Shown here: piece after piece, positions 47,364 to 60,639 of the stretch | How the letters are laid out: each line of letters begins with the position of its first letter | How positions within the stretch are numbered: the stretch's first letter is position 1 | Assembly: GCA_033398695.1 (NCBI GenBank) | Contig: CM065812.1 | Location: forward strand, 141,676,858-141,740,857 | Direction of reading: 5' to 3' | Length of the DNA: 64,000 nt | Source: Orobanche coerulescens | Taxonomy: Eukaryota > Streptophyta > Magnoliopsida > Lamiales > Orobanchaceae | Made by a program: the position numbers and the translations under genes | The notes under the pieces: generated by a model | What the model was told of the DNA's origin: nothing | The model's database searches: none | Seen by the model: the letters and a program-made list of their open reading frames with translations, nothing else

Positions 47364-49549
47364 TCATAAAAAATTAATGCTATCTAAAATAGAACAAAAG
47401 GTAGCTAGGATGATTCATTCGTATGAGGGAGAGAAGGTATGGAGGAGCAGTATCTGATGTATAAATCTAAATATCGATGGATGACAAACCGAGACCAGAA
47501 AGAAAGTCTGATGGCTTGTTACCCTCCCGGAAGATGTGTGTAACTCTGAATTGTATGTCTCTGAAGATGTGATGAATATGCATAAGTATGTGCGAACCTG
47601 CCGTGAGCCCCGATGGCCTGATGTAAGCAGAGTCGCTACAGCAATAACATCAAGCTCAATCCAAATGTGTCTCCAATGTTGGGATTCCAAAATCATACCA
47701 AGTCTTAACACCTAGATCTTAGCATCAAAATTAGCAAGAAGGAGCTCTCCATGATGGTATCTAATAAGGCCTCTGCCACCGGCAATCTAAGTATCTCTAT
47801 CGAACGAACCATCTTGATCCAAGGAGACTAGGGAGGAAGCCAAACAACAGGAATGGGGTGGTGTTCCTAAGTGGGGGAAGAAGAGGCTCACTGAAAGCGA
47901 TCATGAGGAAAGCATCCCGTCCAGAATTCCTGAGTGATGAGCCCTGCAGCAGATAGTAAAGAAACATGATGCTCCACCTGCACAATGATATGAGAAGATA
48001 GAAAAGTAAGACCCCTATGATTTACAGTATTCCTTTCTGTCTAGATGAGCTAAAGGATTAGATAAGAAAATGAAATATGCGTGCCTAAAGTGTGCGTCAT
48101 GTGAGAAAAAACCTCAAAAGCTCAAAAATATTTTCTATCGAGGGTGGGAAAATATGAATCCACGCGGAAAAATACTCCTACATGTCAGGAGCCACGTCAC
48201 TCTCCAAGAAAAGATGAAGGATGGTATTTGTATAAAATGTATAGGATGAGGCACAACAGGAGAATGTGGATGTAAGGGAGATGCCCCTAGTCTGAAGTAT
48301 GGTATCCATGGGAAGCCAACACAATAGAATCCACAAAATGAACATGATATAGTAGTGGTAAGTAGGGTAGTCAAATGGCCCCAAAGATACAATTAGCGTA
48401 ATGACTCACCCTAATGTGAAACCAAGCTGACGTTAGCGAGAACGCACTAGAAGTAAGAGTCCAACACATGTTATCCGTATCCACCCTAGAGATGGGAATT
48501 GCGAGAGTCTCCTAAATTAAGTGAGGGGTAAATCCTATCTCCTCACCAAGAGTAGACTCAAGCTTACCCCTACCCCAACTCCTATCAGACCATAGCTCTC
48601 TAATTCTAAGATAGGGTCAAAAAGAACCTCAGTAAAAGAGGAAATAGGTCTATCACCAATCTAGATATCATCCCAAAGATTAACCTCCTTGCTACCACTA
48701 CCTAAGGTCTAGAATATGAAATTATGAGCCTAAATACCAACACGGAGGAGACAGTGCCAATGGTGTCTAGCATGAGCCTTAAGAGAAGTAGGCATAGGCG
48801 TATAGTAGTCAGTAAACCAGTATTTGCAGAGCATAAACTATGCCCAGAAAGATGTGCTTGCATGGAGGCTCCACCAGAGATTATAACTAAAATATCTCAC
48901 TATATCCGAGAGGATACGGATCCCAAGGCCCCCTTCAGATACCAGGCGATAAACCTATCGCCAACAAAACTAATGCATCTTTCTTTTTGGACCGACAACA
49001 CCTTAAAAGTATCGCTTAATGATCTGCTCGATCTCCCGGATCACTTTCTGAGGTGGGTCCAAAACCTAAAAAAGGTGAAGAGGAATCGCCCAGAGAATGT
49101 TCTTAATAAGAGCCACGCCACCACCAAAATAAGCGTGTCAGTGGGACCATACAAAGATCTAATCACATCCTTTTCTTCATCCCTGCAAAGAGCTCCCATT
49201 TCATAAAGCCTTTGTAAAGGGATGCACCAAGGTAGGTCATCGAAAGATCACCTTGGTGGAAGCTAGTGATATCATGAACTCTCTGATGCCACTGAGGAGC
49301 GTGCTTAGGAACAAAAATAAAAGTGATGTTTTATATACAAAACATATAACCCGAGGCTAGAGAATAGTGGTCCAGAAGACGCATCAGACTCACGAGACCA
49401 TCATCCACAACATGTGCAAAAATAATAATGTCATCGCATAGGAAATGTGTGAAATGGGGGAAAGGCCGTTCGAAAGTCCTATACCTCATTAAAGGATGAT
49501 CGTGAATGAAATGGTCCAAGCAACATGATAAATAGTCAGCAGCAAGAAC
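47364..49549 (-). pseudogene. L1-type LINE ORF2, C-terminal part
   Basis: Minus strand, decayed. From the right: RT palm with FLCDDIIIFAH (normally FADD) near 49420, thumb region near 48900-49250, a zf-RVT-like segment (PMDTILQTRGIS ... ILHLFLESDVA) near 48180-48320, and an RNase H-like part with HIWIELDVIAV near 47660. Plant L1 elements carry this RT, zf-RVT and RNase H order. It continues at 63718 beyond two nested elements. Frames are broken in several places. Confidence 0.8.
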
Positions 49550-49954
49550 AAAGGTGATGCAGATTTCAGCGAGACACTTTTAGCAGATGGGTCTATTTTG
49601 GACTTAAACCTGCTTTGATGGGAGAGAACTAGCCTATTAGCCATGTATGGTCTCGAAGCACAATGAGTCTAGTTCCATAAGCAACAAACAAAAGGTCATT
49701 AGGAGTTTTCTAGAAGAAGGCTGTTTTACTAGAGGGTAACATAACAGTCCGAAAATCTGCATGTCTTTTTATATTTTAGTCTAGAATTTATGAGTTATTC
49801 ATGTACTAGGAAGATGAAATGCTTTCGTATTTAGTGAGGGAGGTGAATGGTTGTGTGAACTAATATGTATGAGTACGTGGGAAAGTTAAAGCATTGAACT
49901 TTGAATCAAATAAAATATTGAGTTTCGTAACTTGTTTGAGAAGAAAGATTTCAT

Positions 49955-52345
49955 TGTAACACCCCCAAGATATTCGAGGTGTATTACAGCGTCGTAGACC
50001 CCTACATGGGATCCACCCGGCTAACACAAGAAAACACCTCTCGACTAACCGTCTCGGTTAGCAAGGAAACAATTGTTAACAACAAGAATATAAAACAACA
50101 CGTCCGGTACAACCGGCATAATAAACATCAACCGACAAATACAGTAACTCCAACGAAGACCAATCACAATCCGAAAGGAAAGCCTAAGTACTCGCGAGTA
50201 CAATCTATAAGTTTACAATTTGGAAAACATCCACATCAAAAGAGACAGTAGGAAATAACAAGACTCAATTGCACATGTCAACAACCTTGGCCGACATCCT
50301 CGTACCATCCCAGCGCCCGCTCTGGTGAACATAACACGAAATCCATAACAAGAATTTCCCCGACAACGGGTCCCCAAAGGGGTTAGCAATTACGCTAGTA
50401 CAAGTATTCAAGGCAAACCAATCGCTTACACATTTCATAGTACATGCACCAATAACATTTCAAAACCAAAACCAGACATGTCTTTTCCGGAAACAAACAG
50501 TCACAATTAATTTGTCTAGGACCGGGACGAAGCCACGAATCCCACTTGAGGCCTCTAAGGACCCTCCCGAGCTGGCCACATTCATAAAACAAATCAAGCA
50601 CCACACGTCACCTAGGACCGGGACGAAGCCACGAATCCCACTCGAGGCCTCTAAGGACCCTCCCGAGCTGGCTAGCGAAACAAGCTCATGAATCCAGGAC
50701 GATGCCATAGATTCCCTCCGTGATCCCGTCGGACCCTCCCGAGGTGAGCAAATCACACACAATATACATTACCATTTCACGTTAAGCATAGAGGTTTCCA
50801 AAAATACTTGCCTTGAATTATTGACGACGCAACGAACGGAGAGGAAAGTCACCGACGAACGCTACGAACCAATGAAACCGAACCTAACGATTCGAAGAAT
50901 ACAATCACAACCATTTCTAAATGAATACGGAATTGGAATACACCCGAAAACCCGCCTACGATTCATGTATATTCGTATATAAACAACAACGAGGGCGGAC
51001 CACAACCAAACCCTCTCGATTCCGTAAAAATCACGAAATATACCATGAATCCGTAGGGAAACTAAGAATACCAACAAGATTAATCATATTCATCATGAAT
51101 TAATCGACAAAACGGAACGAATCGGACAAAAACGCGAAAACCCCCAAATCTACCCAAAACTAGGGTTCTAAAGATCTAACCTTGATTCGCTGGATCGAAG
51201 GATGTTATAGGATGATTGATCGGTGATATAAACTCAGAAACATCATGGATTTGTTGTCCAACAACATGGTTTCGTCTCCTCCAAAACCCCAGCCGCGGAC
51301 CGAAGAGAAATGAAATGAAAAATGACTGAAAAAGTCGCTGGTGTGTCATTTATATACTGGGCCGGAACTAGCGTGCGCTAGCCTTGCCGGACTAGCCTGC
51401 GCTATCGGCCAGTATCGGCCGAGCACTCTTGGCCATGGCCCGCATGACCCGGCACCACCGACCAATTCTGCCGACCATGACTGTCCGCCCGACTCCCGCT
51501 AGCGTGCGCTACGGCCGGAAGCCTGCGCGCGCTAGCCGACCTGTCGGTAGCCTGCGGACTAACAAACTCACCTGTAACGTCGCTAGTCGGCCGACGGCGT
51601 CGCTACCTGCCGGTTAGCGTGCGCTACGGCCAAGTGATGGCGTGCGCTACTGCCGATCTGGCCGAGTCGAGAACCTCGTAACCCCACCGCCTGCACCGAT
51701 GGCGTCGTTAGGCGGCCGATAAGCGTCGCTTACACTGCCGGTTAGCGCGCGACCTTCCGGCCGTGGCGTGCGCTTACGCGGTTCTGCCGCACTGTCCGGC
51801 CGGTGCCCGCAATCGTCGGCGATCCATAACCGTCCGGCAAGATGCGACCACTGGGCTCGACGACCCGATTTCCGAAAACGTACGGAACGAACACAACGAA
51901 AAGTTCGCGGACAACATCAACGGCCCGAAATGAAAACATAATACCATAATTAATCATACGCGACCAAGAAACGGGTCGAGACAACAATTACAGATACGGA
52001 TACCCGTAACTTTCAAGAAATTACAAAATGGCCCAAAATACCCGGAAATCACGATACGTGATCGAATAACCAAACCGAAGTTCACAACACATCTAACAAA
52101 GTTAAACAGACTTGCGGGAAACTCGAAACAGCAGTTTCGGACGAGATTCGCAAGAATCGAACTCAAGTGCGGAAAAGTCGCTAAAAAGCACGGAACTCAA
52201 CAAAACAACACCGAAACGAACTCGGATGACAAAAAGTGTAGAATTAATCATTCTCAGAATGACGAAACGGTCATGAGCGAGTCGTCAAAAAGGACTTCGG
52301 ACGAAAAAAGAAATTTACTGAAAATCGAAAATTGCGGATATTACA
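49955..52345 (-). repeat. 3' LTR of LARD-like element
   Basis: TGTAACACCCCCAAGATATTC to TTGCGGATATTACA. TATA box GTATATAA (minus) at 51350-51357 and words from 51369. A tandem duplication of about 110 bp containing GGGACGAAGCCACGAATCCC lies at 50520-50720. Confidence 0.93.
51369..51790 (-). promoter_or_regulatory. Word array in LARD-like 3' LTR
   Basis: TAGCGTGCGCTA-type words at 51369, 51393, 51500 and further degenerate copies to about 51775, embedded in GC-rich sequence with GGCCG words. The first word is 11 bp from the TATA box, as in LTR X. Confidence 0.75.
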
Positions 52346-55300
52346 TTCTACCCTCCTTAAAAGAAGTTTCGTCCCGAAACTTAAAACAAGTAGGGAGAAG
52401 CAATATCTCGCCAGGAAAACTCAACGAGATACACAAAAACTAAAAACTCGCGCCCGACGGCGAAACGCTGCAAGAAACGCAAAGAGACATACGGCGTGAA
52501 AATACGCTCCAGGGCGACTAACACAACGCCACCGGTAGAGACATAATAAAATCAACGAGTGACAAGCGTCATCAAATAGACAATACAATCGAGTCGATTA
52601 TCCGAACAATCACAAAACTCAACGAACGAAAATCAATACGGTTGACCAACCCAATGGTTCATCAACCAAAACGCGAGTCAACGCTGAACAAATACGGAAT
52701 TCCACCGCCCAAGGGTTGGAAGATCGAAAACGAGACTAATTTCCCGAACTTAAGGGAATTACGAAGGAGCCTGAACGCTCAACAATCACGAAACGAGAAC
52801 AAAAACCGAACAAACAAACGATTGAGACAACAAAAATCGAACAATCATGTCCGAAACACGTAGGATAATAAAATTCAAACAACAACTCCCAGGATGACCT
52901 AGTGAGAACAGCAAGATGTGCATTCCTATAAGATCCACAGGAAAAGGAATAGCGATTGAAAAGCCACAACGACAGACGAGTTATTCCGAAACAATACCAC
53001 CCTCGTTCGATCAACAAAAGCCAGGGATAGGGAAAGTTCAGAAATGTTAACGAGCATAAACGAGTCGATAGAGCCAAAAATACAGAAGTTCAAAATCCGA
53101 TCCACTTCGAATAAAAGAACTATTAGAACTAAAAGATGTTACTTCCGAACAAGGTTCACAATAGTCGAACCGAGTTCGGAAAAGTCACAGCGATAACCAG
53201 ATCGACTCAAAACCAGATTACAGCTCGTTCGAACGATGAAACCAAGGTACAGAACAAGTTCAGAAGGTATCAATGAACACGAGCGAATCGATAGACTTGA
53301 GAAAGAGAAAATATAGAAGTCAAAATAGTACGGGTATTACCTTTGACCTCGCCCCCGAAACTCACAACAACGGAACCAAGGTAACAATACAACAAGCAAC
53401 CGACACAACGCGGAACAATCACCGATGCACACCATCATACCAACCCGATCTCTAACAGCTCGCATATATGCGATAAAGCATAAACCGCTACGAGGCGACA
53501 ACATCCAATACCAATATCACACCCCTCACAGAGGCTACCACGACAACTATGTGGCGAACGACTCAACGCTCACACCACCGATTCAGCCACAACTCGTGGG
53601 TTAACACCCTAACGAGAGTACGAACATTACACATATATTCTCGGACCACAAATAGGAATGATAGGTTTTGAAAATGAAAACCACCTTTTGAAAATAATTT
53701 GCAAGCACCAGTTGATCTTGAGTATCACATATCAAAAAGTAGTACAAATATCGTCATCGAGACTTTAAAAAAAATCATCTTGCGTTTGATAAAAAATGAA
53801 GACACCTTTCGTTAAATTAAAACTTTTCGGCTATATTCGACCTTCGGGTCTAAGCGAATGCGTTTCTAAATCATTAGAAATATCTCAAAATATTTTGATC
53901 CTCAAAGTAGAAAAATTTTGAAACATAGGGTGGCGCTAGTAGGCATCTTGAGAACACTGTGAGAAAATAATTCATTTTAAAAGTATGTCTCGATGTTTAT
54001 TTTCTAAGATACCCAAGGTTTTTTCAGAAGTACAATAGGCCAAAATGCCCAAAATTCGCACGTATCAACATTCACTTAAACAAATCATATCACACGCATC
54101 AAATCGCTCAAAATCGCGACACTGATATACAATCCTTAGGATATGTTTAACAACATCGTTAAAACAACAATCGGTTTATCAAAACTGGATGGAAAACGAT
54201 ATCAAGAACAAAACTCCAAAAAGTCAACTCTAGGGATTCAAGAAAATACCTAGATTCGGCTAAGAACAATGGATTAGATGATGTTTAAAAATCATCTAGG
54301 ATACTCCAAAACACCTTTGGATGGAAGAAAAATCAGCCCAGATGCGAACCCTAGTCGCTACGTCTCAAACTCATGGAGGAAGAAGAAGAAATGAAGAAAA
54401 ATGCAACTTAGATCGGTGTCCAAGATTTATATCGACACAATTAGCGTGCGCTAATCATTAAGGTTAGCGTGCGCTATCACGGCACCAAACAAAACTCCTG
54501 ACCAAAAATACACTGTTAGAGTGCGCTAACCCCAAGTGTTAGCGTGCGCTAACGAGAACTTCAGACCCAGTCCAGTAGCTCCTGGACTGCCCTGAACTAC
54601 CAGGTAGCGTGCGCTATCCTCCCCGTAGCGTGCTACCAACGCACTCTCGTGCGCGCTAGCCGCAAAGCGTAGTGTGCGCTAACGACCCACAGAGACAACA
54701 ACAGAACATATCAGAAAAATTACATGCCGTAAACCTTTCTCACACGGGTTTACCATGCTAAGCACAATTTCCCATGTCATTTTGAAAATGCTAAAAAGAC
54801 CAATGACGGTAATATTTTCCAAAACTCACAAACTCATTTGTCAAACCATCATGAAATGTTCAAGGCCAAAATGCCAGAACTTGATTTAGGGAATCGGTTT
54901 TACGAAATAAAACTCAGTTTGCAAAATAACGAAAGCCGTTTGAAAGAACTCACGCAGCGGATAAAATGCGGTACGAAAATACATCAGCAGTGACGACACT
55001 CCTCGTATAAACCAAATACGAGAGTCTAATAAACACATATCGTGAAATCAAAATCCACAGAAGGATTCCATCATTTAACGACTAATCATACAAATAACTC
55101 GTGTCACACGAGGCACAACACAAGGAAGGGAGTTTTACATCCATAGGTCGCACGTAAGTGACGACCACCCCTCGATACTAATCACGACCAATGATCTCAA
55201 ACGACGCGTCGCGATGCGACTAAGTCAGACAAAATCCGACGAGACAAAACTCAACAAACACAACTTGACTCGACATCCTAGGTTTCCCCAGGCTAATCTG

Positions 55301-56262
55301 ATTCTAAAATCGTATACTCTAGTTATTCGAAAATAAAACCGATAAGTTAAAAATCGTTTTCAAGACCCTTTCAAACACGACAAGGGCTTAACAGCGGTAG
55401 CATTTTATAAAATGTCCTAAACACTTTTATACACGACCTTTAAATACCGACACAAGGTTTTATTTGAAAATACAAGGCTGGCTCGCCCAAATTCATGTCA
55501 CTTTTCAAAAACCCACAATACGATCAAGTCTAAGAAAATTTCAAGCATGCACGCCGCATGTATTATTATTAATAGAAACACATCGGTTGTAAATAACAAT
55601 AATTAGACAACTACCATCAATTCCCGAACACATGCATATACGGCATTCAAAAATCACCAGTTCGACAAGCACAACTCGGAAACACTAATTCTAAGCATAT
55701 GTCAAACTTATCTCTTCAAGTTTAACAACATAACTAATGAACACCGATTTGGACATATGTCGAAACCAGCTATGTGAGTTTCTCAACAAACTCTGCCATC
55801 AATACTTTTCCCGGAACATATCAATGTTCAAAACATTCACATCACATTGCACCCCTCGGTGTCCAAACCATCAGTACGTTTGGCTCAACATACATTTAGT
55901 ATATCGCAATTACCAAACACAGATTCCATCATACAACAAAAGACTAAGGGGTCAAGCCCTCTCACAGTATACCATGGAGCAAATCTCGGATCTTTCGATC
56001 ACCAACGATCCCACCAACGCTAGGAAGTTTAGCGATGGAAGGCTCGCAAGACGACAAACGGTCAAGCCCAGAACGGCGCACATACTCCAGAGAGATAAAG
56101 GACTGCGCAATACTAGAATCAAAAGTACACGAACCGGATGGATCGAAAAACAACTCGACGATAAGTACGAGAAAGGCAATCACAGTTCAAGAAGTGGAAA
56201 TTCAATACGAGAAAACAAAACATAACTAGACCCAAATAACCGACAAGCCTAGGTATCCATAA
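52346..56262 (-). other. Internal region of LARD-like element
   Basis: 3.9 kb without recognisable protein. A purine tract (minus AAGGAGGGTAGAA) abuts the LTR at 52346. A word array with TATA-like sequence at 54427-54681 looks like the promoter part of a diverged LTR. Long frames here, such as 55737-56225 on the plus strand, show no family motif. Confidence 0.7.
54442..54681 (-). promoter_or_regulatory. Internal word array of LARD-like element
   Basis: TAGCGTGCGCTA words at 54442/54465 and 54517/54540 (both exactly 23 bp apart), 54605 and 54670, and an AGTCCAG-AGCTC-CTGGACT hairpin near 54580. TATA-like GATATAA (minus) is beside the first word. Confidence 0.75.
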
Positions 56263-56281
56263 ACCTAGAGCTCCGATACCA
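56263..56281 (-). promoter_or_regulatory. Primer binding site of LARD-like element
   Basis: TGGTATCGGAGCTCTAGG on the minus strand, five bases inside the 5' LTR. Confidence 0.85.
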
Positions 56282-56286
56282 TTTTC

Positions 56287-58685
56287 TGTAACACCCCCAA
56301 GATATTCGAGGTGTATTACAGCGCCGTGGACCCCTACATGGGATCCACCAGGCTAACACAAGAAAACACCTCTCGACTAACCGTCTCGGTTAGCAAGGAA
56401 ACAATTGTTAACAACAAGAACATAAAACAACACGTCCGGTACAACCGGCATAATAAACATCAACCGACAAATACAGTAACTCCAACGAAGACCAATCACA
56501 ATCCGAAAGGAAAGCCTAAGTAGTCGCGAGTACAATCTATAAGTTTACAATTTGGAAAACATCCACATCAAAAGAGACAGTAGGAAATAACAAGACTCAA
56601 TTGCACATGTCAACAACCTTGGCCGACATCCTCGTACCATCCCAGCGCCCGCTCGTCTGGCTGAACATAACCTGAAATCCATAACAAGAATTTCCCCGAC
56701 AACGGGTCCCCAAAGGGGTTAGCAATTACGCTAGTACAAGTATTCAAGGCAAACCAATCGCTTACACATTTCATAGTACATGCACCAATAACATTTCAAA
56801 ACCAAAACCAGACATGTCTTTTCCGGAAACAAACAGTCACAATTAATTTGTCTAGGACCGGGACGAAGCCACGAATCCCACTTGAGGCCTCTAAGGACCC
56901 TCCCGAGCTGGCCACATTTATAAAACAAATCAAGCACCACACGTCACCTAGGACCGGGACGAAGCCACGAATCCCACTCGAGGCCTCTCAGGACCCTCCC
57001 GAGCTGGCTAGCGAAACAAGCTCATGAATCCAGGACGAAGCCATAGATTCCCTCCGTGATCCCGTCGGACCCTCCCGAGGTGAGCAAATCACACACAATA
57101 TACATTACCATTTCACGTTAAGCATAGAGGTTTCCAAAAATACTTGCCTTGAATTATTGACGACGCAACGAACGGAAAGGAAAGTCACCGACGAACGCTA
57201 GGAACCAATGAAACCGAACCTAACGATTCGAAGAATACAATCACAACCATTTCTAAATGAATACGGAATTGGAATACACCCGAAAACCCGCCTACGATTC
57301 ATGTATATTCGTATATAAACAACAACGAGGGCGGACCACAACCAAACCCTCTCGATTCCGTAAAAATCACGAAATATACCATGAATCCGTAGGGAAACTA
57401 AGAATACCAACAAGATTAATCATATTCATCATGAATTAATCGACAAAACGGAACGAATCGGACAAAAACGCGAAAACCCCCAAATCTACCCAAAACTAGG
57501 GTTCTAAAGATCTAACCTTGATTCGCTGGATCGAAGGATGTTATAGGATGATTGATCGGTGATATAAACTCAGAAAAGTCATGGATTTGTTGTCCAACAA
57601 CATGGTTTCATCTCCTCCAAAACCCCAGCCGCGGACCGAAGAGAAATGAAATGAAAAATGACTGAAAAAGTCGTTGGTCTGTCATTTATATACTGGGCCG
57701 GAACTAGCGTGCGCTAGCCTTGCCGGACTAGCGTGCGCTATCGGCCAGTATCGGCCGAGCACTCTTGGCCATGGCCCGCATGACCCGGCACCACCGACCA
57801 ATTCTGTCGACCATGACTGTCCGCCCGACTCCCGCTAGCGTGCGCTACGGCCGGAAGCCTGCGCACAGCGGCTGTCCGGTAGCCTGCGGACTAACAAACT
57901 CACCTGTAACGACGCTAGTCGGCCGGCGGCGGCGCTACCCCTGCCGGTTAGCGTGCGCTACGACCGGCTTGATGGCGTGCGCCACTGCCGATCTGGCCGA
58001 GTCGAGAACCTCGTAACCCCACCGCCTGCCCGGACCGATAGCGTCGTTAGGCGGCCGATAGCGTGCGCTACACTGCCGGTTAGCGCGCGCAGCCTTCCGG
58101 CCATAGCGTGCGCTCGCCCGATTCTGCCGCACTGTCCGGCCGGTGCCCGCAATCGTCCGACTGATCCATAACCGTCCGGCGATGCGACCACGTGGCTCGA
58201 CGACCCGATTTCCGAAAACGTACGGAACGAACACGACGAAAAGTTTGCGTACAACATCAATGGCCCAAAATGAAAACATAATACCATAATTAATCATACG
58301 CGACCAAGAAACGGGTCGAGACAACAATTACAGATACGGATACCCGTAACTTTCAAGAAATTACAAAATGGCCCAAAACACCCGGAAATCACGATACGTG
58401 ATCGAATAACCAAACCGAAGTTCACAACACGTCTAACAAAGTTAAACAGACTTGCGGGAAACTCGAAACAGCAGTTTCGGACGAGATTCGCAAGAATCGA
58501 ACTCAAGTGCGGAAAAGTCGCTAAAAAGCACGGAACTCAACAAAACAACACCGAAACGAACTCGGATGACAAAAAGTGTAGAATTAATCATTCTCAGAAT
58601 GACGATACGGTCATGAGCGAGTCGTCAAAAAGGACTTCGGACGAAAAAAGAAATTTACCGAAAATCGAAAATTGCGGATATTACA
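56287..58685 (-). repeat. 5' LTR of LARD-like element
   Basis: 2399 bp, collinear with 49955-52345. TATA box (minus) at 57686-57693; words at 57705, 57729, 57836, 57949, 57973, 58059, 58081 and 58104. Confidence 0.93.
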
Positions 58686-58831
58686 TTCATTTTGTATCTC
58701 TATTAACCTTTTTGGTGGATTCCTTAAGGTGACGAGTGTCTCTAATATCTTTGGTGGATTCCATAGAGTAGAGAGTTTCCTTGTAATGTTCTTGTATTTC
58801 CTCCTCACTTTTCTATTTGCTCGATGTCAAG

Positions 58832-58844
58832 TGGTACCGGAGAC
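58832..58844 (+). promoter_or_regulatory. Primer binding site of Reina-like element
   Basis: TGGTACCGGAGAC, a diverged initiator-Met type site two bases after the LTR end. Confidence 0.65.
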
Positions 58845-58854
58845 ATGGTTCGTG

Positions 58855-59950
58855 ATGCCCCCACACCGAAAGACTAATCCGGGTGAAACCCAAAGGTGTG
58901 AGCGCGATCTACGCATTATTGAGTTGGAAGAATTGAGGAGACAAGTCCAGCAACTCCAGCAACGCCTTGAACAGGGTGAACCTCGTGAAAGTTATGAGTC
59001 GCATCATGGCTCTGAGACAAAGCATGATGGTGCAACTGATGACGAGATGGAAAATCCTTTATTTCAGAGCCGCAATTCAAGTGTCCAACCAAGAGCACGT
59101 GATCATCATCAACATCAACCAAACTTTAATGCCAAAGTTGATATTCCATAGTTTGAAGGCAGGATGCAACCTGAAGAGTTCATCAACTAGTTGCACACAG
59201 TCGAGAGAATTTTTGAATATCATGATGTGTTCGAAGATCGTAAAGTGAAACTTGTTGCTATAAAATTGACAAAGCATGCATCGATTTGGTGGGAACACCT
59301 CAAGAAGCAACGCAGCCGCGATGAAAAAGGTCGGATTGAAATTTAGGAGAAAATGAAAAAAATGCTTAGGCGAAAGTTCTTACCCGAGAACTATCGCCAA
59401 GATATTTTTCTTAAGTTTCACAACCTCAGGCAGAAATAGAGAGTACACAGCTGAATTTGAACATCTCATGATGAGATGTGAAGTCATGGAACCTAAAGAA
59501 CTAACTGTAGCTCATTATCTTGGAGGTTGAGATCCGAAATTGCTAATGTTGTTCAGTTGCAACCATATTGGACGTACAATAATGTGTTCAAGCTTGCTCT
59601 CAAAGTTTAGAAACAAATTGACAAGGCACTAACGAGCAACTTTCGTTCTTGGAACAAAGACGGACTTGCTAACAAAGGAGGAACAATTAATTTAAAGCCT
59701 ACTCCAAGCAGACCGACCTCTTGAAAGCCATCAGCAAATAGGAGTGAGCCACCGAAATGAAATGCTCCTAAAAACTCTGCATCTTCATCTCGGCAATGCT
59801 ACAAGTGCCATGGTTTTGAGGATATTGCTTCCGGATGCCCAAAGAGAAGAATTGTATCGCTCGTTGAAGAAGATGAACTAATTTAGAAACCAAAGAAACA
59901 AATGAAATGGAGGGAGACGATGAATAAATCACTTATGACGATCAAGGAGA
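58855..59950 (+). pseudogene. gag: gag of Reina-like element, interrupted
   Basis: Starts MPPHRKTNPGET at 58855. A coiled-coil-like stretch ELEELRRQVQQLQQRLEQ follows, then a TAG at 59149. The capsid part (EFIN, IWWEHLKKQ, MLRRKFLPENY) continues in frame with more stops to about 59470. A zinc-knuckle remnant CYKCHGFEDIASGC near 59797 has Asp in place of the knuckle His, so metal binding is probably lost. Confidence 0.8.
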
Positions 59951-59957
59951 ATGCCTT

Positions 59958-60290
59958 GTGGTGAGAACATGCTTAAGTTTCATTCAAGAAGAGGAAGATT
60001 GGCTCTGTCACAACATTTTCCATACAAGATGCACTTGCGGTGGAAAAGTATGCGATGTTATTATTGATGGGGGGAGCTGTGAGAATATGGTGTCTTCCAA
60101 AATGGTGGAAAAGATCAATCTCAAAGTTGAGGTACATCCACATCCTTATAAGCTTTCTTGTCTTAGTAAAGGAAATAAAATAAAGGTTGAAAAGAGATGC
60201 TTGGTGAATTTTTCCATTGGTAAAAATTATAAAGATTATGTGTGGTGTAATATTGTCACAATGGATGCTTGTCATCTACTCCTTGGATGA
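59958..60290 (+). pseudogene. Retropepsin-like protease region of Reina-like element
   Basis: Contains CDVIIDGGSCENMVS, the gypsy protease active-site region with DGG where DTG/DSG would be expected of an aspartic protease; several plant gypsy elements have this form. It ends ACHLLLG at a stop near 60288, after which the frame shifts. Confidence 0.7.
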
Positions 60291-60639
60291 CCATGACAAT
60301 ATGATCGAAATGTTATTCATGATGGTCATAAAAATACTTACCAATTTGAGAAAGATGGAGGTAAGATTGTTTTGGGGCCAACTAAACTTGAGAGTACTCT
60401 CAGACCTTGTAATAGGGAGGGAATTATTCTGTTTTCTAAATCATAATTTGATGCAGTGCTTGAAAAAGTAAGAGGATTTTATATTCTTGTGATAATGGAG
60501 GAAAATGAGGAGAATAAAAAAATTCCTCAAATATGCGACCTGTTCTTAATTATTCAAGATGTTGTTCGAGAAGACATTCCCGTTGGTCTCCCACCTTTGA
60601 GGGATATCCAACATTGTATTGATTTCATTCCTGGAGCAT

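Larger units (their letters stand above)
49955..58685 (-). mobile_element. LARD-like non-coding LTR element
   Basis: 8731 bp with LTRs of 2391 and 2399 bp, PBS (initiator-Met type), purine tract and perfect duplication TTCAT (49950-49954 and 58686-58690). The 3.9-kb internal region shows no gag or pol on either strand. LTRs are near-identical outside the GC-rich array, so insertion is recent. It must have been mobilised by proteins of a relative, most likely a chromovirus with similar ends. Confidence 0.93.

Noticed and set aside
48724..49206. 160-codon plus-strand frame
   Set aside because: It is the reverse of the L1 ORF2 thumb region, which reads on the minus strand.
55737..56225. 162-codon plus-strand frame in the LARD-like element as a gene
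   Set aside because: No family motif, runs against the element's direction beside its PBS, and the region looks non-coding.
57765..58327. Frames of 70-130 codons on both strands
   Set aside because: They lie across the LTR word array of the LARD-like element and are not kept in the other LTR.
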